This document shows positions 47,004 through 55,883 of a stretch of DNA of 64,000 nt, one piece after another. Every line of letters begins with the position of its first letter. Within the stretch, counting starts at the first letter, position 1. The notes under the pieces were generated by a model. It was not told where the DNA came from. It saw only the letters and a list, made by a program, of their open reading frames with translations, and did no database searches. The position numbers and the translations under genes are program-made. Source of the DNA: Bradyrhizobium sp. (GTDB lineage Bacteria > Pseudomonadota > Alphaproteobacteria > Rhizobiales > Xanthobacteraceae); contig NZ_DAHUXJ010000020.1 of the NCBI RefSeq assembly GCF_027307225.1, positions 1 through 64,000 on the forward strand, written 5' to 3'.

Positions 47004-47479
47004 GCTGCCGTACTCATATTTTTGCTGGTCGGGGATTCGGCGCAAAAGCGTTTGCGAATGGCTTCTTCCACGAGTGCAAGCGCCTCCACTGCTTCTCGCG
47101 CGTTCGCTTCGGCTACCTGGGCACGCAATTCAACCGCCGTTGCCCGATCTTCAGCCGCCGTGATACGCAACTCGGCTTGCCTCAAAGCGCGTGAGGCATC
47201 CTGAAGCTTACACTCGGCTTCGGCAATAATTTGTCGCCTCGCGCGGTCTGCGGCCTCGCTCCGCTGCTCAGCGGAAAGCAATCTTTCCGTGGCAGCTTTG
47301 CACATTGACTGAGCGCGAGCTTCCATTTCGCGTGCGCGAGCTTCCATGTCGCTGAAAACCTCGGCAGCCTGATAGACCAGACCAAGTGCGTTGGCTGCCA
47401 GATCCGGCTCCGATGACCGAACGAAGCTAAGGACGTTCTCCTGGCGCTCTGTGGCTTTGCGGATGCGCTGCGTCATCAC
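47000..47479 (-). CDS. Coiled-coil protein, 159 residues
   Basis: GTG 47479 or ATG 47476, with AAGGA upstream. A short N-terminal part (ATERQENVLSFVRSSEPDLA) is followed by about 110 residues of Ala/Glu/Arg-rich coiled coil (AADRARRQIIAEAECKL, VELRAQVAEANAREAVE). It ends STAA-stop, and the TAG stop is inside the CTAG end of palindrome doublet 2. No family is known; a structural or membrane-associated role is possible. Confidence 0.72.
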   Translation of the reverse strand: MMTQRIRKATERQENVLSFVRSSEPDLAANALGLVYQAAEVFSDMEARAREMEARAQSMCKAATERLLSAEQRSEAADRARRQIIAEAECKLQDASRALRQAELRITAAEDRATAVELRAQVAEANAREAVEALALVEEAIRKRFCAESPTSKNMSTAA

Positions 47480-47885
47480 AAAAATCCTTGGTGCTCATAA
47501 AATGGCGCTATGATGAACAATTATGGTGAACGGCGCGTTAATTTTCTGCGGAGGCTTCGTTTGCCAGCGGCACAACTGCCTCCTTGGCGCCTCGGTGCAG
47601 CCTTCTATCCCGCACGCGAACCAGGACCGGATGGAAATTGACGGTAACTCGGGCGCGAGCGGTGCCTATCGTGCTGGGGCTCGTCTTCCTCATGGTTGGA
47701 TCAATGCTGGCCAGCCTACCGTGTGGTCCGAGAGCGGCGCCGATCAGTCGGGCTGACCGAAGGGGACCTTGCCAAGGCGAATGGCTTTGACGCACGGCGA
47801 GACTTTACGGGTCCTTCAATTATTCAAACTATTGTCGACACTTGCTTAGAATAGCGCGCCCCCACAGTTGCGCTCAGGACGAGCG
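47480..47885. other. Gap before the first DUF2336 gene
   Basis: Short opposite-strand frames overlap here. One plus frame (47584-47790, TTG start) has a helix-like VPIVLGLVFLMVGSML, but no ribosome site supports it. Promoters for the coiled-coil gene and the DUF2336 gene should lie here. Confidence 0.3.
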
Positions 47886-48995
47886 ATGCCAGTCTCAACG
47901 CTATCCATCGTCGAAGAAGTTGAATCAGCGTTAAGTTCTTCGTCGGACATCAAGGCCCTCGAGACACTCGAACGGGTGGCGGATTTGTACCTGTCATCGG
48001 CCGGTCAATACGCTGCCGACCAGGTGGAAATATTCGACAAGGTACTTGAGCGCCTCGTCAAGACGATTGAGATTCGTGCAATTGCGGACATCAGCGCCCG
48101 AGTTGCTCTTGCCGAACTCAGCGCCCGACTCGCGCATGTTTCGCGGGCACCGCCATCGGCGGTACGCCAGCTTGCTCGAAACGACGACATCAGCATCGCT
48201 GAGCCTGTCTTAAAGGAATCGGCTTGCTTGACCGCGGAAGATCTCGTCGAGATAGCTCGGCTTAAGAGTGAGCGGCACCTTCTTGCGATTGCGTCGCGTT
48301 GGTGGTTGAAGGAAGTCGTCACCGATGTGTTGTTAGCGCGCGACTTTCCATCGGTCAGTCGTCGGATTATCAATAATCCAGGCGCCAAGATCTCAGCAGC
48401 CGGCTTCGCAATTTTGGTTGCGCAGGCAGAGGCTGATCCGGAGCTAGCGGTAGAAACAGGCCTTCGGGTCGATCTTCCGCCGAAACTCCGTGACCAACTA
48501 TTGCGCAAGGCTACCGAGACGGTTCATGCACGACTTCTGTCGAGTGCACCTCCTCACCTCTTTGAAGAGATAAGGAACGCAATCGAGGCTGTCGCGGCCG
48601 GCGTGGGCCGCGATATGTCAAAGACCTACGACTTTAGCAACGCAGCGCGCTTCGTAGCGTTGTTGGAGGAAAAGGGCGAACTCAACGAAGGCGCATTGCG
48701 GGGCTTTGCGAAACAGCGACGTTATGAAGACACTATCGTAGCACTTGCGCGATTATCAAAGTCGAGCGTTGAGGTCGTCCGTCCGCTGATGCAAAGCATG
48801 CGCCACGATGGAATTCTCGTTGCCTGCAAGGCGGCGGAGCTTGGCTGGGATACAGTTACCACGATCCTGAACTGCCGATACATGAGCGGTTCAGCGAGCG
48901 CGCTAGAACTGACAAAAGCCCAAGAGCAGTTCGCTGCCATGAATCGGGAAACGGCGCAACGGTTGCTCCGCTTTTGGCAGGTACGGACCTCCTAA
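47886..48995 (+). CDS. DUF2336 family protein, copy 1
   Basis: 369 residues, all-helical, like the HEAT-like DUF2336 proteins of Alphaproteobacteria. Recognisable segments: LETLERVADLYLSSAGQY at the start, ISARVALAELSARLAHVSRAP, SERHLLAIASRWW, and the C-terminal GWDTVTTILNCRYMSGSA and NRETAQRLLRFWQVR. The ATG at 47886 (AGGA upstream) is preferred to a TTG 18 bases earlier. Function unknown; the fold suggests protein binding. It shares the family with the gene at 50707. Confidence 0.85.
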   Translation: MPVSTLSIVEEVESALSSSSDIKALETLERVADLYLSSAGQYAADQVEIFDKVLERLVKTIEIRAIADISARVALAELSARLAHVSRAPPSAVRQLARNDDISIAEPVLKESACLTAEDLVEIARLKSERHLLAIASRWWLKEVVTDVLLARDFPSVSRRIINNPGAKISAAGFAILVAQAEADPELAVETGLRVDLPPKLRDQLLRKATETVHARLLSSAPPHLFEEIRNAIEAVAAGVGRDMSKTYDFSNAARFVALLEEKGELNEGALRGFAKQRRYEDTIVALARLSKSSVEVVRPLMQSMRHDGILVACKAAELGWDTVTTILNCRYMSGSASALELTKAQEQFAAMNRETAQRLLRFWQVRTS

Positions 48996-49299
48996 AGGGA
49001 CGGTCCTTGCCTGAATGACAATTTGTTGGTGCGCATTCGAATTAACGCGTCGGATAGATTTCCCAGGTCCGCCTTGATCCAAGATCCAAGATCCAAGCGC
49101 AGGCTCTAAGAACAAGCAAACGATGGCGAACCCTGCTGCGGCGCTGCAATGAAAAAGGGCCGCTCACTACGGCCTTACGTTTCTCCTGGATGCAACGAGG
49201 CTTTTTCGTTCCGTAACGCCTTCATCAAATCTCTCAAAGCGATCGTAACCTCACGATCGAATGTCCTTTGAAGCAAGCCGCGTGTGGTACACGATCGTC
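48996..49299. other. Intergenic, terminator-like hairpin
   Basis: A seven-base unit ATCCAAG repeats three times at about 49077-49097. At about 49152-49177 AAGGGCCG pairs with CGGCCTT, followed by a short pyrimidine run, a plausible terminator for the DUF2336 gene. Confidence 0.35.
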
Positions 49300-49473
49300 T
49301 CATCGATCTGGCCGCGCTTCTTGCACATTGACAATAACTTTGCGCTGAGATTTTCGGACCGATAACTGTGCCTGCCTGACCATCTCGCGTAACCGGAGCA
49401 GTTCCTGCATTTGGGCAGCGAGATCGACTATTGGCTCTGTTGAGACCGGTACGTGCCCTTCATGAATGCCCAT
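49300..49473 (-). CDS. Small helical protein, 57 residues
   Basis: GGAG lies seven bases before ATG 49473. MGIHEGHVPVSTEP is followed by a helix LAAQMQELLRLREMVRQAQL and a basic tail. The helix matches that of the gene at 57003 (QMSEVISLREKVAQAEL), so they are paralogues. Function unknown. Confidence 0.6.
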   Translation of the reverse strand: MGIHEGHVPVSTEPIVDLAAQMQELLRLREMVRQAQLSVRKSQRKVIVNVQEARPDR

Positions 49474-49913
49474 TTGATAACTCCACACTTTTACACTACC
49501 CCAGACATTAGGCGTCGCAGGGCGCAAAAGGTTCAAAAGCGACCCAAGCCGCCACTCAGTGACTGGTGCCTGCCAACACATCGCGCGCGACTGGAGCCGC
49601 TGAAGCCCTTGAGAGCGATCTGAGGCCCGAGGCATGGGTAATCGACATTTGTCCGGGGCGCAGGCCGCCAAGCGCTGCCGAGATAGTGATCGGGTTTCTG
49701 ACTGTCCCCGTCGATCAGAGCGGCTTGAGACAGGTCGTCGTCTTAGCGTGCCTGTATCTTAACAGTCACAATTGCCCAGAAAACCCGTTCAGATCCCAGA
49801 AATAGGCTGAACGAAACCATTTGTTGGAGTCACGAAATACTTCTGAAACAGAGGGAGGACTTAATAGCCTGGAGATTATTGCACCTGCCAGCTTATTGCA
49901 TGAGGACGGTTCT
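49474..49913. other. Gap without supported gene
   Basis: No frame with a ribosome site or family feature. It contains the promoter region of the leftward small gene and the leader of the rightward one. Confidence 0.3.
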
Positions 49914-50087
49914 ATGTTTCATTTCGTTGTTGCGATTATTGCCTTGTCCAGCGCCGCCATATTTCTGGCACATGCGGTGGAAGCTTACTTCGTCGGTCAC
50001 GGATTGAGGCTTCCATTTGCAGCCAGGGGGCTGAAAGCTGGTTGGTCGCTTGGCGACAACCCCACGAAAAAGCCGCTGCTGGGTTGA
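49914..50087 (+). CDS. Small membrane protein, 57 residues
   Basis: GAGGA is seven bases before ATG 49914. One N-terminal helix (FHFVVAIIALSSAAIFLAHA) is followed by a basic soluble part ending NPTKKPLLG. The hairpin GCCGCTGCTG/CAGCGGCGGC at 50073-50106 overlaps the stop codon and may act as a terminator. Function unknown. Confidence 0.62.
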   Translation: MFHFVVAIIALSSAAIFLAHAVEAYFVGHGLRLPFAARGLKAGWSLGDNPTKKPLLG

Positions 50088-50191
50088 GATCAGATCAGCG
50101 GCGGCTCTGTTCGGTATTGCGACCAGTCACGCCTGTCTGCTTCCAAGATTTCAATATTGCAAACCGCTGCGAACTGCGATGTCAAGCAGTA

Positions 50192-50280
50192 CGGGTGCGG
50201 CGAATTTGAAGTTCCTATCAGTTTCGCCGTCAGTTCGTTATAGGAACTTCAAATTCAAGGCCGCTACTCAAAACAATAAA
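50192..50280 (+). repeat. Single palindrome A (no B)
   Basis: Stem AATTTGAAGTTCCTATCAG with its complement, right-arm bulge and the conserved ACTCAAAACAATAA spacer start. After AATAA the sequence diverges, so B is absent. The left end lacks CTAG (CGGG instead). A short frame begins directly after it. Confidence 0.8.
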
Positions 50281-50706
50281 TGAGCGACAGCTCATACAGC
50301 AGCTGCGTGGACCCGGTTGAAAGGTATTTTGCTGTCCGCATCGCCCATCATAATTGAAAGGTTGCTTCAAAAGGGTTGGGCCGACGTTCGTAGATTAAGT
50401 CACGAATTAGAATGTCGGATCACGGAAGAACAGATGACGGCAAAAGATGGCGCCCATCCATAGAGAGAAGAGAGCTTGGCTACGAGGACGGTCAAGGAAG
50501 CGCTCGGCGAGGAGCGACGGCTGGCCAGTCCTTCAGCCGGGCAAACCTGCTCAGCGAACGCCCAGCCGATCGAGGTTGTCCAATTTGCATTTGCAACTCA
50601 AGGAGATACGCCTTTAAAGCTGAATTAATAGAAACCGATTAGGCTATCGGAATATTATCCGAGCATTTTTAGGCTGCCGGGACTGCCACATTGCCGTGGA
50701 AACCCC
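50281..50706. other. Possible decayed gene and short frames
   Basis: From 50281 a frame reads MSDSSYSSCVDPVERYFAV and stops; shifted one frame it continues ERLLQKGWADVRRLSHELE to 50462. The pair looks like one small gene broken by a frameshift. A TTG frame 50476-50628 (50 residues) is also possible. None is firm. Confidence 0.3.
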
Positions 50707-51828
50707 ATGAGAGATTCCTCGAAGTTCTTACTCAAAGATTTGGACGAAGCTGTTCTGCGGGGATCTGCCGACAGCCGCGAGAGGGCGCTGTGGTACGCCA
50801 CCAACATGCTCATGGTCGGCAGCTACACCGACGACGAGATTTGGACTTTTGGGGAAGTCATCGGACGGCTGTCCGATGCGATCGAACTCGCCGCGCGCGC
50901 GCGGCTAGCCAAACGTCTCGCCAAGGCGCCCCAGGCTCCGATTAGCGTCGTCAGCAAGCTCGCCTTCGACTTCAGCATCGACGTTGCAGGGCCAATTCTT
51001 CAACACTGCGACCGGCTGGACGTCAAAACTCTAATCCAGAATATTAGAACCAGAAGTCAGTCGCACCTTCTGGCAATCTCAAAACGCAAATCGATTCCTA
51101 CCGACGTGACGGATGAGTTGGTGACCCGTGGCAATCGCGACGTTTTGAAATCGGTCGCAACGAATGACGGCGCTCAGCTTTCGAATTTCGGCTTTCTGCA
51201 CGCAATAAAGCGATCAACCGACGACTCCATTCTCGCGGAAAGCCTCGGTGTGCGCAAAGACATTCCCAGGCCAATGTTTCAGCAGCTCATTGCAAAGGCG
51301 TCGGATGACGTCAAACGAAGGCTATCGCAAGAGCGTCCGGACTTGCTCGAAGAAATTCAATCGTCCGTCATCGACGTCGCGGGCGCACTGCAGTCGAAAT
51401 TTGGACCGGCAACCGAAAGTTACTTTGCGGCAAAGAAGGTCGTCACAGCCCAGCATCAACTTGGCCAGCTAAACGAGAATCTCGTTCTCAACTACGCGCG
51501 GGCTCGCAAGGTCGAAGAGGTGACGGTCGGGCTATCCTTGCTGTGCTCGCTGCCTGTTACCGCCGTTGAACGGGCGCTTGCCGATACAGAAATGACGCTC
51601 ATCTTGGCCAAAGCCAATGAGTTTGAATGGGACACTGCTATGGCTCTGCTGTTTCTGCGCGCCAAGCACAATCGCATTAAGACGAGCGACCTTGATAATA
51701 TGAAAGAGCAGTTCTTTCAGCTTAACATCGAGACGTCTCAGGAGATTCTCACCTTCTTTCAAGTGCGCAAGCAAGCCGCATCGGCCGAACTGGTCGAGCG
51801 TCGCCTGCCGCAGCTTCACTCATTATGA
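50707..51828 (+). CDS. DUF2336 family protein, copy 2
   Basis: 373 residues, a helical-repeat protein of the same family and length as the one at 47886. The shared order includes ARARLAKRLAKAPQAP near residue 65, SQSHLLAISKRKSIP, RDVLKSVATNDGAQLS, EFEWDTAMALLFLRA and NIETSQEILTFFQVRK at the C-terminus. Identity between the two is low, so the duplication is old or they came separately. Unknown function. Confidence 0.88.
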   Translation: MRDSSKFLLKDLDEAVLRGSADSRERALWYATNMLMVGSYTDDEIWTFGEVIGRLSDAIELAARARLAKRLAKAPQAPISVVSKLAFDFSIDVAGPILQHCDRLDVKTLIQNIRTRSQSHLLAISKRKSIPTDVTDELVTRGNRDVLKSVATNDGAQLSNFGFLHAIKRSTDDSILAESLGVRKDIPRPMFQQLIAKASDDVKRRLSQERPDLLEEIQSSVIDVAGALQSKFGPATESYFAAKKVVTAQHQLGQLNENLVLNYARARKVEEVTVGLSLLCSLPVTAVERALADTEMTLILAKANEFEWDTAMALLFLRAKHNRIKTSDLDNMKEQFFQLNIETSQEILTFFQVRKQAASAELVERRLPQLHSL

Positions 51829-52203
51829 GCTTCCGGAATTTTGATTAAACAATACCGATTGAAGCCTGCGTTCCACCAATCACCGGATCGCGCGAGCATC
51901 CGCGTATCCCCCGGCTCGGGGTCGGAAGGCGGCATCTGCATGGCCGGCGCGCGTGCCAGCGACCATCGCCTAATCCGATACAATTAGATTGAATCGCCGT
52001 CTGTCGCGTGAAGACCCGTGTCGAGAAGCTCCTAGTACCGCCGATCTGAAGTCCCTGCGCCACAAGCGGCGAATTCGACCAGGGACTTCAGATCGATAAA
52101 GCGGTACTAGAATCAATAAGCTTGTGAGTAGCCCATGAATCTCCGAATTTCGTGAAGGTGGGTGCTGCGATCGAGCACGAACTTCGGAAAGTGGGCACCA
52201 GAA
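51829..52203. other. Convergent intergenic region containing doublet 4
   Basis: It lies between the DUF2336 gene and the exported protein gene, which converge. Apart from the doublet no feature is seen; a 72-residue minus-strand frame (51845-52063) has no support and runs into the repeat. Confidence 0.4.
52032..52201 (+). repeat. CTAG palindrome doublet 4 (diverged)
   Basis: A at 52032-52110 is perfectly bounded by CTAG and has the stem GATCTGAAGTCCCTG with its exact complement, differing from other copies on both arms. The spacer AATCAATAAGCTTG is conserved. B (52125-52201) is weak: CCGAATTTCGTG against CACGAACTTCGG. The end CCAG lies two bases from the stop codon of the next gene. Confidence 0.8.
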
Positions 52204-52680
52204 CTAAATCGATTTACTGCACCTCATCACGTGAAGTTCTACCCCGGCGGCAATCGAACGCGCCGGCGAGATGTCAATTGTGCTCAGCAAGAGATCCTCA
52301 AAGTCAAATGTAAAAAGCCTAACTATTCCACCCGGCAATTCCTCTCGCCAACCCACGATCTGGTGCAGGCTCGTAAAGTCCCGCTTAATCTCCCAAACAC
52401 TCCTGCCGTACTCTGTTCGATAGGCGGCCCGATCAGGGTCTTTGATTATTTTGAGAGTTCGCTTGTCGGCAACCTGAAGCCTGTAGCGTATCAATGGTGT
52501 ATCGAGATTGCCGCCGTCGATGGCGATTTCCTTTGACGGAAGTTCCGGCAAAGGCGTCTTTGCGGCAAAGGATTGGTAGCAATCAACCGTCACTAGAGGA
52601 AGCGTTTCGGGAGAGCGCTGCGCGTGGGCGCTCGATAACGCGGTCATAACCAGCAAAACTCCAAAACTGAGTGCCTTCAT
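52204..52680 (-). CDS. Exported protein of unknown function, 158 residues
   Basis: GGAGGTG precedes ATG 52680. Signal peptide MKALSFGVLLVMTALSSAHA, then a mature beta-rich part with LVTVDCYQSFAAKTPLPELP, VADKRTLKIIKDPDRAAYRTEY and a C-terminal HVMRCSKSI. The two Cys (in DCYQ and RCSK) could form a disulfide in the periplasm. No family is recognised. Confidence 0.78.
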   Translation of the reverse strand: MKALSFGVLLVMTALSSAHAQRSPETLPLVTVDCYQSFAAKTPLPELPSKEIAIDGGNLDTPLIRYRLQVADKRTLKIIKDPDRAAYRTEYGRSVWEIKRDFTSLHQIVGWREELPGGIVRLFTFDFEDLLLSTIDISPARSIAAGVELHVMRCSKSI

Positions 52681-53113
52681 GCTGCACCTCCACCTAACAG
52701 ATAGTCCTAATTTAACCTCCGCGAAGCCAATTCAGAACAAATTTCAACGCCGGTTTCGATGCAAATCACTCAACGCCTGCCGACAATTTGCACGATCCTA
52801 AACGCGCCAGAGAGCGGATCGCCGTTTGCATCGCCCGCGATTGGCCCCCCAACGAAGCGCCTCATCAATTCCCCCTAGAATCGGCAGAGAGAACCATAGC
52901 GACCGCGCAGCGCTTTCATACAGCCAGAATCATGAGCAGACGTCGAAGACCGCCCTGCCCGCGGTCGGCTTCGCTACCCCGAAGCAGAAGTGGCCAGATC
53001 AATTCGATCATGCGAATGGGCGTTTGGCCGTCGTTATGGCTGCCGGGCTTGCGAAGAGGCCAATGCAAAAATCTGGTCAAAAAATGCGTCGAACGCTGGC
53101 AGTTCGCCAATCG
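52681..53113. other. Gap without supported gene
   Basis: Two plus-strand frames lie here but are rich in Arg and Pro without domain features, typical of antisense or non-coding frames. It includes the promoter region for the exported protein gene. Confidence 0.35.
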
Positions 53114-53539
53114 CTACTTGACGTTGATCGTGATTTTCTCTGAAACGATCGGAGGGTTGAACGGATAGTGCTTGGCATCGCCCAACACAAGTTGAAGCGT
53201 ATGCTTGCCCGGTGGCAATTCAATCCGTGCCTCGGTCTGCCCTGCACCAAAATGAAGATGAGATTTGTCGGACGGAATTGGCTCACTGGAATTAAGAGGT
53301 TCTTTGACGTCAATCAGCAAATGATGGTGCCCGCTGTTGGGGTAATCGTCACCGGCATGGGTCACGCCCATGTTGCGCAAGCCGAAACGGCACCAGAACC
53401 CACCTTTGATCGTCGCGCCGTTCTGCGGCCAGACGAAATATACCATGGCATTCTTGCCTGCAGGCTTGTCCTGGCCTTGGACGGCAAAGGACAGCATTGT
53501 CAGCATGCCGGACAATATCACGAGCCGCGTGATCTTCAT
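53114..53539 (-). CDS. DUF4399 family periplasmic protein
   Basis: 141 residues. Signal peptide to about residue 22 (LVILSGMLTMLSFAVQGQ), then the DUF4399 pattern: VYFVWPQNGATIKGGFWCRFGLRNMGV, GHHHLLIDV, HFGAGQTEARIELPPGKHTLQL and VLGDAKHYPF. The His cluster may bind a metal. Function not established. AGGA sits before the start; it lies 23 bp after the cyclase-SUMF1 gene and is probably co-transcribed with it. Confidence 0.9.
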   Translation of the reverse strand: MKITRLVILSGMLTMLSFAVQGQDKPAGKNAMVYFVWPQNGATIKGGFWCRFGLRNMGVTHAGDDYPNSGHHHLLIDVKEPLNSSEPIPSDKSHLHFGAGQTEARIELPPGKHTLQLVLGDAKHYPFNPPIVSEKITINVK

Positions 53540-53562
53540 GAATGTCCTCTTCTTCGACCGGT

Positions 53563-55122
53563 TTACCGGGACAAGGCGATACGGAATCCATGGGTCGGAT
53601 ACCGAACATTGGTATCGTAATTGTCTCGGTTCGCCGGGCGAACATACGTCGCGTCATTCCTCCATGAGCCGGATCGAATGACGTGGGAGTTGCAATCTCC
53701 TGCGCTCCATGGCGAACCATCCGATGGCGCACCCTGATACGTTTTGTGCCAGCAATCCTCTACCCACTGATCGACACCGCCGCCCATGTCGTAAAGACCG
53801 AAGGGATTCGGGTCGAAGCTTCCCACTTTAACCGGTTGCTCGGCCCCGGCTGCGTCAGTGCAATCCTTGCAGTTGGCCATACCATGCTTCAACTGGTCAC
53901 CCCACCAGTATTTGGTCTGTGTGTCACCGCGCGCCGCATATTCCCATTCAGCCTCGCTCGGAAGCCGGTAAGATTTTTGCGTCGCGCCCGCAAGCCAGGC
54001 AACAAACTGCTTGGCATCGCTCCAGCTTACATTCGTAATCGGAGCATCGTCTTTACCCGTCGCCACGAACGTGCATACCTTCGCCCCGGCACATTCATTC
54101 CATTCGCGAACGGTGATTGGATACTTGCTGATGGCGAAAGGCTTGATCGTGACGTGGTGAACGGGCTTCTCCGAAATATCCTCGTTGCTCCCCATGGCGA
54201 AGGTTCCGCCTAGCAACGGCGTCATTTCAGGCTCATGGATCGCAGCGGCACCAGATGTGATGGGAGAAGGTGTAGAAGAAACCTGAGGAACCGTTGGCGC
54301 TGCCGCCAAGGGTTGAACATTGGACGCAGCCTGCTGCGTGGCAGGCGCGCCCGAGAGAGCGGTCTGAGGTTGCGGTGAGGCTTTCGTTGCTTGCGACGAA
54401 GCCGCGCCCGATGCCCGATCCGTCCCCCTGGTCGAGAATTGCGAGAGCAAATACCAAAGCGCGCCGCCCCCGATGATCATCAATGTGAGGCTTAGCAAGA
54501 AGATCAGAGCAGTCTCGCGTCGCTTCCGCGCACCGTTATAGGCCGCCGCGTCGGGGAGAACGCGATAGACTCTGACGGGATCGGTGATGTTCTTGACTTT
54601 GCGATCTCCTAGCGACTCATATCCGCAAACCAGCTTGTGCTTTATTTGCTCATAGATGCCGCCGGAGATGTAAACCTCACCAGGCTCTGCAATACCCTCA
54701 AGGCGCGTGGCAATATTGACGCCGTCACCATATATGTCGTCTGCCTCAATGATGATGTCACCCAGATTGACGCCGATCCGATATTCGATCCAATGATTTT
54801 TCGGCAGCGACGCATTACGTCCAACCATGTTTTGTTGGATCACGATTCCGCATCGCACGGCTTCGACCGGGCTGTCGAAAATCGCGAGAAAGCCATCTCC
54901 AGTGGTTTTGACGAGCTTGCCATCGTGCTCGACGATGCTGGGCTCTATGAGGTCGCGTACGATCCTTTTCACACGGCCGTGCGTTCCATCTTCATCGATT
55001 TCCATTAGACGGCTGTAGCCAGCGATATCGCCGGCGACGATCGCGGCAAGACGGCGCGGCATCAATCGCCGCGGCGGCTCACCACCACGGGTACCCGATC
55101 TGATATTTCGAATGTCAGCCAC
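53563..55122 (-). CDS. Adenylate/guanylate cyclase fused to formylglycine-generating (SUMF1) domain
   Basis: 519 residues. Residues ~20-190 are a class III cyclase with IVAGDIAGYSRLM (metal Asp), KTTGDGFLAIF (second metal Asp) and IGVNLGDIIIEADDIYGDGVN. One membrane helix (LIFLLSLTLMIIGGGALWYLL, ~205-225) follows, then a low-complexity Ala/Ser/Gln linker and a C-terminal SUMF1/FGE-sulfatase domain from ~300 with GGTFAMGSNEDI, SYRLPSEAEWEYAARG, DMGGGVDQWVEDCW and RSGSWRN. The cyclase is cytosolic and the SUMF1 part periplasmic. GTG 55122 is used; ATG at 55062 (MPRRLAAIVAGD) is an alternative. Confidence 0.93.
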   Translation of the reverse strand: MADIRNIRSGTRGGEPPRRLMPRRLAAIVAGDIAGYSRLMEIDEDGTHGRVKRIVRDLIEPSIVEHDGKLVKTTGDGFLAIFDSPVEAVRCGIVIQQNMVGRNASLPKNHWIEYRIGVNLGDIIIEADDIYGDGVNIATRLEGIAEPGEVYISGGIYEQIKHKLVCGYESLGDRKVKNITDPVRVYRVLPDAAAYNGARKRRETALIFLLSLTLMIIGGGALWYLLSQFSTRGTDRASGAASSQATKASPQPQTALSGAPATQQAASNVQPLAAAPTVPQVSSTPSPITSGAAAIHEPEMTPLLGGTFAMGSNEDISEKPVHHVTIKPFAISKYPITVREWNECAGAKVCTFVATGKDDAPITNVSWSDAKQFVAWLAGATQKSYRLPSEAEWEYAARGDTQTKYWWGDQLKHGMANCKDCTDAAGAEQPVKVGSFDPNPFGLYDMGGGVDQWVEDCWHKTYQGAPSDGSPWSAGDCNSHVIRSGSWRNDATYVRPANRDNYDTNVRYPTHGFRIALSR

Positions 55123-55256
55123 GGCCTACACCGGTCTCCTTGCACTGCAGAACGCCGCGTCGGAACCTCAACTAAAATCCATGAGAATGCTTAAGCATGC
55201 CGTCGTTTTTCGGCCTGCTTTCGAACATCAATTACGCTCATTTTGCCGGGGTGTCA

Positions 55257-55427
55257 CTAGGGCGGCGAATTCGAGGTTCCTATCAGTTTCGCCGCGGGTT
55301 CGTTATAGGAACTTCAAATTCAAAGCCGCTACTCAAATCAATAGGTTGCTAGCTAGAGTTCCTTTGATTCCGAAGCTCGCATCGGAGGGGCCGCAATAGC
55401 TTGCGAACTTCGGAATTGGAGCTCCAG
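55257..55427 (+). repeat. CTAG palindrome doublet 5
   Basis: A at 55257-55332 starts with CTAG and has stem TTCGAGGTTCCTATCAG against ATAGGAACTTCAAATTC (two arm mismatches). The spacer contains CAATAGGTTG and a doubled CTAGCTAG. B at 55353-55427 ends CCAG. It lies 135 bp upstream of the cyclase start, in its promoter region. Confidence 0.85.
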
Positions 55428-55709
55428 GACCGGATGTCTCAATGGGACATAAGATGCCCAATCTATCGCTGGGTCAGGGTCGTTTCCGTATGCCAAGGCA
55501 CACGCCAGCCGCATATTCCGCCTCCATCTCATAACGCCAAAAGATCAGCGAGTGTTTCCGCAACGTGAGCGAACGTCATGATCGCTCAGACGTATGCCGG
55601 CTAAGGGCAACAGCTGGAACCGTACCGCAAGTCCGATGGCTCAGTTGACAGTGCCATCAACAGATCAACGCGCGATCTCATCGCAATATTTAGCGCTCAG
55701 TTCAGGCCG
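55428..55709. other. Intergenic with a diverged leader duplicate
   Basis: 55466-55559 resembles 60430-60522, the leader of the 56-residue gene at 60540. After it comes ATG at 55578 with an eight-codon frame, so this is probably the truncated 5' end of a lost paralogue. Confidence 0.4.
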
Positions 55710-55883
55710 CTAGGGAGCGACGATCATGATGGTCAGGACGCCAACGAACGCAAGCGCCCAGACTATCGAGCCATAAAACAACCATGGATCCCTCGACATG
55801 ATTTGAGAATCCAACGAATGGTGAAGGTCGTAGTTCGCACTCTGCTTTTTGCGCCAATCAGATCGACGCGTCACGTAAGGCAT
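55710..55883 (-). CDS. Possible small membrane protein, 57 residues
   Basis: The frame from ATG 55883 reads MPYVTRRSDWRKKQSANYD and ends with one hydrophobic helix (WLFYGSIVWALAFVGVLTIMIV). No ribosome site is clear, so the start could be a later ATG that gives only the 29-residue helix. No family is known. Confidence 0.4.
   Translation of the reverse strand: MPYVTRRSDWRKKQSANYDLHHSLDSQIMSRDPWLFYGSIVWALAFVGVLTIMIVAP

Noticed and set aside
51845..52063. 72-residue minus-strand frame
   Set aside because: Its start lies inside the palindrome doublet and the composition is not protein-like.
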